A stretch of DNA of 64,000 nucleotides, from the NCBI RefSeq assembly GCF_004916895.1, contig NZ_SNTZ01000003.1, positions 124,001 to 188,000 on the forward strand, read 5' to 3'. The notes under the pieces were generated by a model, which did no database searches, was not told the origin of the DNA, and worked only from the letters and a program-made list of their open reading frames with translations. Position numbers and translations under genes: made by a program. Below are positions 26,766 to 33,759 of this stretch, in pieces; position 1 is the first letter of the stretch; the number at the start of each line of letters is the position of its first letter. This stretch comes from Flagellimonas alvinocaridis (GTDB lineage: Bacteria > Bacteroidota > Bacteroidia > Flavobacteriales > Flavobacteriaceae).

Positions 26766-27732
26766 CAAAGGAGAAATATCACAATTCATTCAAAAATACT
26801 TCCTTCACTTTAATGCTGCCTCTTTGGTTGATGCGGCAAAAGGATACGAAGCACAATTGGATCAAGGTTCCAAAATGTTGGTATCCTTGGCGGGTGCCAT
26901 GAGTACCGCAGAGTTGGGAAAGATTTTTGCCGAAATCATAAGACAGGATAAAGTTCATATTGTTTCATGTACTGGGGCAAACCTGGAAGAAGACCTCATG
27001 AACCTTGTGGCGCATTCCCATTACAAGAGAATCCCAAATTATAGGGATCTTACGCCACAAGAAGAATGGGATCTTTTGGAAAAAGGATTGAACCGGGTAA
27101 CCGACACCTGTATCCCAGAGGAAGAAGCTTTTAGAAGACTTCAAAAGCACATATTTAAGTTGTGGAAGAAAGCAGAGGAGGAAGGAAAAAGATATTTTCC
27201 CCATGAGTATATGTACCAATTGCTGTTATCTGGCGTTTTGGAAGAATACTATGAGATTGACATAAAGGACTCCTGGATGTATGCTGCAGCACAAAAAAAC
27301 TTGCCCATTGTGGTCCCTGGCTGGGAAGATAGCACTATGGGGAACATTTTTGCCAGCTATGTGATTAAGGGGGAGTTAAAGGCAAGTACAGTGAAATCGG
27401 GCATAGAATACATGACCTTTTTGGCTGATTGGTATCAGAAAAATTCAGACAACGGCATAGGCTTTTTCCAAATAGGTGGTGGTATTGCAGGGGATTTCCC
27501 TATTTGTGTGGTTCCTATGTTGTATCAGGATTTGGAACAGACCGAAATCCCTTTTTGGAGCTATTTCTGCCAGATCAGTGATTCAACCACAAGCTATGGT
27601 TCCTATTCAGGAGCTGTGCCCAATGAAAAAATCACCTGGGGTAAATTGGACATTGATACTCCAAAGTATATTATAGAATCGGATGCTACTATTGTGGCGC
27701 CATTGATTTTTGCCTACCTTTTAAATATGTAA
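26758..27732 (+). CDS. Deoxyhypusine synthase-like protein (possible homospermidine-type aminobutyltransferase)
   Basis: A 324-residue Rossmann-fold member of the deoxyhypusine synthase family, recognisable from SLAGAMSTAELGKI, SCTGANLEEDL, VPGWEDSTMGN and GGGIAGDF. Bacteria have no eIF5A, so such proteins are thought to act on polyamines, for example making homospermidine. By eye the lysine that carries the aminobutyl intermediate in the eukaryotic enzyme (GGG..K) is replaced here by glycine, so the chemistry may differ. ATG 26758 overlaps the agmatinase gene by 8 bp; an ATG at 26740 is also possible. Its stop overlaps the next start (TAATG). Confidence 0.87.
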   Translation: MNNKGEISQFIQKYFLHFNAASLVDAAKGYEAQLDQGSKMLVSLAGAMSTAELGKIFAEIIRQDKVHIVSCTGANLEEDLMNLVAHSHYKRIPNYRDLTPQEEWDLLEKGLNRVTDTCIPEEEAFRRLQKHIFKLWKKAEEEGKRYFPHEYMYQLLLSGVLEEYYEIDIKDSWMYAAAQKNLPIVVPGWEDSTMGNIFASYVIKGELKASTVKSGIEYMTFLADWYQKNSDNGIGFFQIGGGIAGDFPICVVPMLYQDLEQTEIPFWSYFCQISDSTTSYGSYSGAVPNEKITWGKLDIDTPKYIIESDATIVAPLIFAYLLNM

Positions 27733-28043
27733 TGATGAAAAACAGGCAAACCTTAGGATTGAAACGGGTAATAGTGGATTATAAAAAGCTTAATCGACAT
27801 GTACTCGACCTTTTGGTAGAAAAATATCCAGATGGGTATGATGATAGGGATATTGTCACCTACCGAAATGCAGATAATGAAATTGTGGAATGCATCGAGG
27901 TCAGAACCGAGGATACCGCTTATTTGGTTAAAGTGAGCAAGCGTTTGGTGATGGCCATGGAAGACCACGAAGAATCTGATAACGACAGCGATGAAGAAAC
28001 ATCCCTGGACACGGATGGGTTGGAGACCTCTGAAGAAGAGTGA
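27732..28043 (+). CDS. Conserved hypothetical protein with acidic tail
   Basis: A 103-residue protein. The first ~75 residues are well ordered (KRVIVDYKKLNRHVLDLLVEKYPDGYDDRDIV, VECIEVRTEDTAYLVKV); the last 28 are almost entirely acidic. It is of a type conserved in Flavobacteria without known function. The start overlaps the stop of the DHS-like gene by one base, suggesting coupled translation with the polyamine genes. Confidence 0.8.
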   Translation: MMKNRQTLGLKRVIVDYKKLNRHVLDLLVEKYPDGYDDRDIVTYRNADNEIVECIEVRTEDTAYLVKVSKRLVMAMEDHEESDNDSDEETSLDTDGLETSEEE

Positions 28044-28097
28044 CCATCCAACAAAAAGGTCCAAACAATTAGTACAGACCATTAATTTTTTTAGAGT

Positions 28098-28403
28098 ATG
28101 AAAACAATCTTTTTCATGTTCTTGTCCTTAACGGCCTTAATGGGAAAACCTACCATTCAAGATTCTGTGGTAGAGGCAACCTATAACGGTTACGTGGACG
28201 AAATGTATGAGTTCACCGATGCGGACGGATCTACTTACGGATTTGCAGAGATTGAAGCCTCTGCTGCCCAAAAGTATGATTTGGATTCAACCGATTTAGT
28301 GGGGAAATTATTTAGGGTTACCTACAAAATGGATACTGCAGTCGATGAAGAAGACGAAGAATATGACATTTATGTCATAGTGGATTTAAAAGTATTGGAA
28401 TAA
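28098..28403 (+). CDS. Small exported protein of unknown function
   Basis: A 101-residue protein with a short hydrophobic N-terminus (IFFMFLSLTALMG) that looks like a signal sequence, followed by an acidic beta-rich domain (EFTDADGSTYGFAEIEAS, LVGKLFRVTYKM, YDIYVIVDLKVLE). I do not recognise a family. It is followed immediately by a strong terminator, so it is likely the last gene of the polyamine transcript. Confidence 0.7.
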   Translation: MKTIFFMFLSLTALMGKPTIQDSVVEATYNGYVDEMYEFTDADGSTYGFAEIEASAAQKYDLDSTDLVGKLFRVTYKMDTAVDEEDEEYDIYVIVDLKVLE

Positions 28404-28407
28404 TCAG

Positions 28408-28440
28408 ATAAGGGCAGATACCCTCTGCCCTTATATTTTA
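28408..28440 (+). terminator. Rho-independent terminator after the polyamine operon
   Basis: ATAAGGGCAG (28408-28417), loop of seven, CTGCCCTTAT (28425-28434), followed by ATTTTAT. It lies 5 bp after the stop of the small exported gene. Confidence 0.85.
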
Positions 28441-28449
28441 TGCCCAGAT

Positions 28450-28902
28450 ATGAAAAAAGTGGTCAAATCAAGGTTGGTAGCCATCAACAAGGATAAGGTT
28501 TTAGTATTGAAAAAGGTGGAAAAACCATTGCGATACACCTTGCCAGGAGGGGTGAAGAAAAAAAAGGAGACTGAAGAGGAGACCCTGATAAGGGAAGTAG
28601 GAGAGGAGATTAAGTTGAAATTGACTTCAGGGCAGGTTAAATTCTATCTTTCCCATATCAAAAAAAGAAAAGAAGAAACGGTCATTAAAAACTATTTCTT
28701 GATCCAATTGGAACCCACATCCATCAAAGTGAAGGAAAAGCACAAGTTTGCGGCAGCTCATTGGATGGATTGGAAGGAAGTACTGCCGTTCATGGATAAA
28801 TCGGACAGATTGGCCGTTCGATCTTATTTTAAAAGTTTTAATAGAAAAGTAAAGAAAAAGAAAAATAATGGACATCAAGTTTCATCTCGCCTTGCCATGT
28901 AA
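28450..28902 (+). CDS. NUDIX hydrolase
   Basis: A 150-residue NUDIX protein. The Nudix box is visible as GGVKKKKETEEETLIREVGE followed by EI, with the glutamates in REVGEE. Lysine-rich throughout, especially the C-terminus. Substrate (a nucleoside diphosphate derivative) cannot be assigned. Its 3' end overlaps the VOC gene by 35 bp; together with RMD1 and the RimK fusion they form one transcription unit. Confidence 0.88.
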   Translation: MKKVVKSRLVAINKDKVLVLKKVEKPLRYTLPGGVKKKKETEEETLIREVGEEIKLKLTSGQVKFYLSHIKKRKEETVIKNYFLIQLEPTSIKVKEKHKFAAAHWMDWKEVLPFMDKSDRLAVRSYFKSFNRKVKKKKNNGHQVSSRLAM

Positions 28903-29281
28903 GAACATAGCCGAGACCAAAGCCTTTTACCAAGAAGTGGTACAGGCCAATTTGGGAAGACAGACTGAAAAATGGTTGGATGTTGACCTTTTTGGCCATC
29001 AATTGACCTTTACCGAATCAGGAAGCTTTAATTTTGATTTTAAGAACTATCGGTTGGATGATTATGTATTGCCATCGTTTCATTTTGGCGTCATTGTTCC
29101 TGTGGATGTTTGGGGAGAACTGTATTCAAGGCTTTTCCAAATGGACTTGGAGATTACCACAGAGGCCACCTTTATGCAGAATAGGACAGGAGAACACCTT
29201 TCCTTTTTTGTACAAGATCCCAATGGTTACATGGTAGAGTTCAAAAGCTTCAAGAATCCCGAGGAGATTTTTTCAATATAA
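28868..29281 (+). CDS. VOC (glyoxalase/bleomycin resistance-like) family protein
   Basis: A 137-residue vicinal-oxygen-chelate protein with paired beta-alpha-beta-beta-beta modules: FHLALPCKNIAETKAFYQEV at the start and FFVQDPNGYMVEFKSF at the end, the latter giving the typical metal glutamate. Enzymatic role unknown. Overlaps the NUDIX gene at its 5' end and abuts the RMD1 start without any gap (TAA then ATG). Confidence 0.88.
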   Translation: MDIKFHLALPCKNIAETKAFYQEVVQANLGRQTEKWLDVDLFGHQLTFTESGSFNFDFKNYRLDDYVLPSFHFGVIVPVDVWGELYSRLFQMDLEITTEATFMQNRTGEHLSFFVQDPNGYMVEFKSFKNPEEIFSI

Positions 29282-30067
29282 ATGAAAACAAGGGCCATAG
29301 CCCAGCACTTGGCTGGAAGTATAGACATTTCTGGGTGTAGACAGGCATTTAACGGAGAATTGGTATTTGGTGATCGCGATGAACTTTTCTATTCCAATAA
29401 CGAGGGCTATCTGTACATATTTAAATATGGCATAGTGGCTTTTCTTGGATATGATGACACGGCGATAACCCAAGTTTTGGAAGAATTGCGACCTTTCTGT
29501 CTGGAATGGCGAAAACCCGAATTGACGGAAGAAATAGAAGTGGAGCTTGTGGCTGGGCAAGTACAGCCCAAAGTAGGGAACAATACGGTTACTCTGCCCG
29601 AATCCAACATCGAGGCCATGCGTCTTACCTTACTACATCTGTCGCAATCCGTGGCACTGGATTATTTCTCCGGACTTTCTGAACAGATCATGAAAGAGAC
29701 CCGTGAACATACCACCCATTTGGAGTACTTTGGAAAACTGGATTTGGGAGGTAAGAAACTAAAAAGACATATCGGAAGGGTGTTGAACATCAACAACCAA
29801 ATATCTGAAAATTTATACATATTTGATTCCCATGAGGTTACTTGGGAAGACGAGGCTTTGGACCGATTGGACAAGAGTCTAAAACAAACCTTCGATTTAA
29901 AGGAAAGATACAGAACCATAAAGGAACAAGGGTATATTATAAAAGAAAATTTAAGTTTGTTCAAGGACATAATGGATCATAGGGAAAGTAGTAGACTGGA
30001 ATGGATTATCATTATTTTGATTCTGGTTGAGGTAATGGACCTTTTCATTATGCGATTGATCAGTTAA
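29282..30067 (+). CDS. RMD1/DUF155 family protein with C-terminal membrane helix
   Basis: A 261-residue protein of the RMND1/RMD1 family, with the family pattern GELVFGDRDELFYSN, YIFKYGIVAFLGYD and the helical second half (HTTHLEYFGKLDLGGKKLKR). A single C-terminal transmembrane helix (IIIILILVEVMDLFIMRLI) suggests membrane tethering. The mitochondrial homologue supports translation of mitochondrial mRNAs; the bacterial role is not known. Notably its neighbour modifies a ribosomal protein in other bacteria (RimK-type). Confidence 0.87.
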   Translation: MKTRAIAQHLAGSIDISGCRQAFNGELVFGDRDELFYSNNEGYLYIFKYGIVAFLGYDDTAITQVLEELRPFCLEWRKPELTEEIEVELVAGQVQPKVGNNTVTLPESNIEAMRLTLLHLSQSVALDYFSGLSEQIMKETREHTTHLEYFGKLDLGGKKLKRHIGRVLNINNQISENLYIFDSHEVTWEDEALDRLDKSLKQTFDLKERYRTIKEQGYIIKENLSLFKDIMDHRESSRLEWIIIILILVEVMDLFIMRLIS

Positions 30068-30079
30068 CCATATACAATT

Positions 30080-31450
30080 TTGGACGAAACAAGGATATTG
30101 GGCAGCGAGGAATGGTGCCGATTGGAAGACATGGGGATACCGGCCATAAAGGCAAGGGTGGATTCTGGCGCGAAGACGTCATCCATTCAGGCCAATAAGG
30201 TCAAAATTTTTACAAAAGGATTGGAGGATTGGGTGCGATTTGAAGTAAACCCCTTACAGGACAATCGCAGTATATCAATTTTATGCCAAGCTAAATTGTA
30301 CGATGTACGTAGTGTAAAAAGTTCCCAGGGAATTTCGGAGGAGAGACCCGTAATAAAAACCCCGGTAACCATTGGGGAGCATACATTTGAGATAGAACTC
30401 ACGCTGGCAAATAGGGATACCATGGAGTATCGAATGCTTTTGGGGCGTGAGGCCATCAATGAACGTTATCTGGTTGATCCTTCAAAAAGTTTTGGGCAGG
30501 GCAATGTCTCCCAAGAAGAAATTTCCAGAAAATATAAGCCCTACATGACTGAAAAATCAGGGCTCACCCTTGGTCTTCTGGCCAGTAATCCGGAATTGTA
30601 CAGCAATAAAAGAATTGTTGAAGCAGGTGAGCTTCGTGGTCATAAGGTGGTTTTTCTGAACGTGGAGAACGTTTATATGAAATTGGATGCAGGATCTCCC
30701 GAAATCAGATATAGAGGTGGAAATATCTTGGACAAATTTGATGCGGTGATACCACGGATCAAACCTTCGGTAACTTTTTATGGTTGTGCCCTTCTGCGGC
30801 AATTTGATACGCTTGGTGTATACTGTCTCAATTCTGCAGATGCCATAAGCAAGTCCAGGGACAAACTATTTGCATCACAATTGTTTTCCAAGAACGATAT
30901 CCATATTCCCATTACAGGTTTTGCCAAATCTCCCATGGATACAAAAGATCTTATCCGCATGGTCAATGGGTCCCCACTGATCATTAAATTGTTGGAGAGT
31001 ACTCAGGGAAAAGGTGTAGTGTTGGCTGAAACCAATAAGGCCGCAGAAAGTGTTATCAATGCTTTTAAGAGTGTACAGACCAATATTTTGGTTCAGGAGT
31101 TTATCAAGGAAGCCAATGGACAGGACATCCGCTGTTTTGTGGTAAATGGTAAAGTAGTGGCCTCCATGCAGCGCCAGGCCCAAAAAGGAGAGTTCAGGGC
31201 CAACATTCATCAAGGAGGTGCTGCATCCTTGATTAAAATAACCCCTGAAGAGCGTAAATTGGCCATTAAGTCTGCTAAAGTACTCAACTTGGATGTGGCA
31301 GGAGTGGATATTATCCGGTCCAATAGGGGACCATTGCTCTTGGAGGTAAACTCCTCCCCAGGATTGGAAGGTATTGAAAATGCTACGGGCATGGACATTG
31401 CCAACGTAATGATCGAGACCATCGAAAAAAAACTAAAATACTCCCACTAG
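30080..31450 (+). CDS. RimB-like retropepsin domain fused to RimK-like ATP-grasp glutamate ligase
   Basis: A 456-residue fusion. Residues about 3-140 match the RimB/ATP-dependent zinc-protease family (PF05618 type), with the aspartic-protease-like [11 protein letters not shown]. Residues about 155-456 are RimK-like ATP-grasp: [49 protein letters not shown] and LLEVNSSPG. RimK adds glutamates to ribosomal protein S6; RimB is reported in Pseudomonas to process such tails. There is no ATG before residue 18, which already lies inside the first domain, so TTG 30080 (stop codon at 30065) is the likely start. It is 12 bp from RMD1. Confidence 0.88.
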   Translation: MDETRILGSEEWCRLEDMGIPAIKARVDSGAKTSSIQANKVKIFTKGLEDWVRFEVNPLQDNRSISILCQAKLYDVRSVKSSQGISEERPVIKTPVTIGEHTFEIELTLANRDTMEYRMLLGREAINERYLVDPSKSFGQGNVSQEEISRKYKPYMTEKSGLTLGLLASNPELYSNKRIVEAGELRGHKVVFLNVENVYMKLDAGSPEIRYRGGNILDKFDAVIPRIKPSVTFYGCALLRQFDTLGVYCLNSADAISKSRDKLFASQLFSKNDIHIPITGFAKSPMDTKDLIRMVNGSPLIIKLLESTQGKGVVLAETNKAAESVINAFKSVQTNILVQEFIKEANGQDIRCFVVNGKVVASMQRQAQKGEFRANIHQGGAASLIKITPEERKLAIKSAKVLNLDVAGVDIIRSNRGPLLLEVNSSPGLEGIENATGMDIANVMIETIEKKLKYSH

Positions 31451-31534
31451 CCTTTAAAGATTGAAAACAAGTTTTTTGTAGGAAATTTCCTTTTAGAACT
31501 TTGTTTCACACCCTTTTTTTTAAATATGAATTCA

Positions 31535-31566
31535 AATGGGCCATTCGTGAACGCAAATGGCCCATT
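31535..31566 (+). terminator. Hairpin after the NUDIX-VOC-RMD1-RimK operon
   Basis: Perfect 11-bp stem AATGGGCCATT / AATGGCCCATT with a 10-base loop, 85 bp after the stop. The following sequence lacks a strong T-run, so the terminator call is tentative. Confidence 0.45.
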
Positions 31567-31609
31567 GGTTAATTCCCCTTCATTAAAAAAAATAATACGA
31601 CCTAAGTTT

Positions 31610-31826
31610 ACCCCATCAAAAATAACCTCCCAATAGGATGGGGTATTTGTAGGGTACTTATAGTGTTCTTTACCTAGTTCTAGTTCTTAAGAGGTTTCCG
31701 TTACGCCAGGGGGTTTTTGAGGTTGAGCCCCTTGGTTGTAACGGTTTTTATGAAACTGGGCAGATTTGCCATTCATGGATTTAATCTACTTATTGCAAAG
31801 AGAGCCGCTCCCAACGGCTCTCTTTT
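31610..31826 (+). ncRNA. Candidate non-coding RNA of about 200 nt ending in an intrinsic terminator
   Basis: Starts around hairpin ACCCCATC/GATGGGGT (31610-31644), contains a long imperfect hairpin with paired blocks CCGTTAC/GTAACGG, CCA/TGG and GGGG/CCCC (31698-31744), possibly extended by GTTTC/GAAAC, and ends with a textbook terminator at 31797-31826. There is no reading frame that explains this. Size and the long hairpin are compatible with a 6S-like RNA, but I cannot confirm the family; the 5' end is approximate. Confidence 0.45.
31797..31826 (+). terminator. Intrinsic terminator upstream of trxB
   Basis: AAAGAGAGCCG (31797-31807), 7-base loop, CGGCTCTCTTT (31815-31825) then T and ATTTT. 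It does not follow directly on any protein gene (the nearest stop is 346 bp away), which supports a separate RNA transcript. Confidence 0.9.
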
Positions 31827-31913
31827 ATTTTGGTTCCCAATGGAAAGATTTTGGCCTTTTCTATAAATGTTCACATCTTTTTAATAAAACCGCAGGGGAT
31901 AACCAATTACCGC

Positions 31914-31946
31914 TTTGTAAGTTTCTGTACAAAAAACCTACTTTTG
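31914..31946 (+). promoter_or_regulatory. trxB promoter
   Basis: TTTG (31914-31917), 21-base spacer, TACTTTTG (31939-31946), an exact Bacteroidota consensus, 30 bp before the trxB ATG. Confidence 0.8.
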
Positions 31947-31976
31947 TAACATACAATTTAGAGGAAGATTTTTGTT

Positions 31977-32945
31977 ATGTCAGAACAACTGGAAAGAGTA
32001 AAAACATTGATTATTGGGTCTGGACCTGCGGGCTATACCGCTGCAATATATGCTGCTAGAGCCGATTTAAGACCTGTACTGTACACTGGAATGGAGCCTG
32101 GAGGTCAATTGACCACTACTACCGAGGTAGATAATTTTCCCGGATATCCCGAAGGGATAGACGGCCCCACTATGATGGTGCAGTTACAACAACAGGCAGA
32201 ACGTTTTGGAACCGATGTAAGAATCGGGATGATAACTGCCGTGGATTTAAGCGATGAAGTAGGTGGAATACATAAAGCCACGGTGGATGACTCCAAAATT
32301 GTGGAAGCCGAAACTATCATTATTTCTACCGGAGCAACGGCAAAATATCTGAACATTCCAAGTGAACAACGCCTAAGAGGTGGAGGAGTGTCTGCTTGTG
32401 CCGTTTGTGATGGATTCTTTTATAAAGGCCAAGAAGTAGCCATAGTGGGTGGTGGTGACACTGCCGCTGAGGAAGCTTCATACCTTGCCAATATCTGTAA
32501 AAAGGTGACCATGCTTGTCCGAAAGGATGAAATGAGAGCCTCCAAAGCCATGCAGCATAGGGTAAACAGTTTGGAGAACATCGAAATACGATACAATACA
32601 GAAGTAGATGAAGTAATAGGTGATCAAGTGGTGGAAGGCCTAAGAATGGTAAATAATCAAACAGGGGAAAAAGAGGAAATCGCCATTACAGGACTTTTTA
32701 TTGCTATAGGACATAAACCAAACACTGACATTTTTAAAGAACAGTTGGAAATGGACGAAACAGGGTATCTTATTACGCAAGCCAAATCTACCAAGACCAG
32801 CAGACCCGGTGTTTTTGCTAGTGGAGATGCCCAAGACAAGATTTACAGACAAGCCATTACGGCTGCAGGAACTGGATGTATGGCCGCTTTGGATGCCGAG
32901 CGTTATCTGGCAATGGTTGAAAGCAAGGAGACCGTGACACCATAA
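31977..32945 (+). CDS. trxB: Thioredoxin-disulfide reductase
   Basis: A 322-residue flavoprotein that reduces thioredoxin with NADPH. FAD site GSGPAGYTAAIYAARA, redox-active CAVC (SACAVCDGFFY), NADPH site GGGDTAAEEASYLA, and the C-terminal FAD motif GVFASGDAQDK are all present. Length and order match low-molecular-weight TrxR. Monocistronic: own consensus promoter and a perfect palindromic terminator 30 bp after the stop. Confidence 0.97.
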   Translation: MSEQLERVKTLIIGSGPAGYTAAIYAARADLRPVLYTGMEPGGQLTTTTEVDNFPGYPEGIDGPTMMVQLQQQAERFGTDVRIGMITAVDLSDEVGGIHKATVDDSKIVEAETIIISTGATAKYLNIPSEQRLRGGGVSACAVCDGFFYKGQEVAIVGGGDTAAEEASYLANICKKVTMLVRKDEMRASKAMQHRVNSLENIEIRYNTEVDEVIGDQVVEGLRMVNNQTGEKEEIAITGLFIAIGHKPNTDIFKEQLEMDETGYLITQAKSTKTSRPGVFASGDAQDKIYRQAITAAGTGCMAALDAERYLAMVESKETVTP

Positions 32946-32975
32946 AGGGTTAGGAAATATACGCTATGAGAACAA

Positions 32976-33005
32976 AAAAAGGCACTGGAATTCCAGTGCC
33001 TTTTT
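32976..33005. terminator. Bidirectional terminator between trxB and the convergent gene
   Basis: A perfect 30-bp palindrome: five A, GGCACTGGAATTCCAGTGCC, five T. It serves trxB (+) and the small exported gene (-) ending at 33024. Confidence 0.93.
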
Positions 33006-33023
33006 GGTGCGTTACGTGTTGAG

Positions 33024-33473
33024 TCAATCAATTCGAACGTAATTTTCAGAAAAAGTTCTGTTTCCTTCTTCATCAAAACTAATTTGGCTATACGTACGTT
33101 CTGTGATGTCCAGTTCAAATCGGAAAACCCGAAGGGTATCCAGCGCACTCATCATGGATGAAGAGGCATATTCCAGTGTTTCAATCAAGGAATCCGGCGT
33201 CACCTTATATTGGCCATATCCAAACCACTCAACCGAATCTTGTGGCACATAGCGTGTCCACATGACCTTACCGTTATAGTACATCTTTACTTGCCGGTAT
33301 CCGTCCGCTTTAGGCACGGTATCCGAAATGTTTACACCATCATCATAGCTATAAAAGCTTTGTAGTTCCCAAGTTCCCTCAATGGAATGCATTGTTTCAG
33401 GTTTTGGAGGTGCGTACCATGCTGTGGAAATAAAAATGAACACCAAAAAAACCAATCCAAGTATTTTTTTCAT
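33024..33473 (-). CDS. Small exported protein, lipocalin-like beta-barrel candidate
   Basis: A 149-residue protein with signal peptide (MKKILGLVFLVFIFISTAWYA). The mature part begins IEGTWELQSFY and has a beta pattern (RQVKMYYNGKVMWTRYV, YGQYKVTPDSLIETLEY, TYSQISFDEEGNRTFSENY), as in the periplasmic lipocalin-like proteins of Bacteroidota. Function unknown. Monocistronic on the minus strand, convergent with trxB and divergent from the second SusC. Confidence 0.78.
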   Translation of the reverse strand: MKKILGLVFLVFIFISTAWYAPPKPETMHSIEGTWELQSFYSYDDGVNISDTVPKADGYRQVKMYYNGKVMWTRYVPQDSVEWFGYGQYKVTPDSLIETLEYASSSMMSALDTLRVFRFELDITERTYSQISFDEEGNRTFSENYVRID

Positions 33474-33759
33474 GACAGGTGTGTTTATGTTATCAATTGT
33501 TAATCCTTAATAAGATACGATAAAAACTAATGAATCCGTAAAAAAGGAATTAAAAAATTAACAGGTTGTTGATCCAAGTATTTTAATGATCTTTTGTGGA
33601 AGAAAATGAAAATCAAAAAAATATTGTGGTTTCCTATTTTTTTTGAATATTGTGCACTCTCCTTGTCATTTTTTTACAAATACAACATTTTTAACGGCAA
33701 TTGTTTGATTATTGAATTTTTTTATCAATATTCATCAAAAAATAACATAAAACTAAAGA

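Larger units (their letters stand above)
31451..31976 (+). other. 526-bp intergenic region with several hairpins, a terminator and the trxB promoter
   Basis: No supported protein gene. In order: hairpin with 11-bp stem (31535-31545 with 31556-31566, AATGGGCCATT/AATGGCCCATT), which may end the RimK transcript; hairpin with 8-bp stem (31610-31617 with 31637-31644); hairpin with CCGTTAC/GTAACGG outer stem (31698-31744); intrinsic terminator (31797-31826); and the trxB promoter (31914-31946). Confidence 0.65.

Noticed and set aside
31766..32059. 97-codon plus-strand frame before and into trxB
   Set aside because: It runs through an intrinsic terminator and the trxB promoter and overlaps the true trxB start in another frame.
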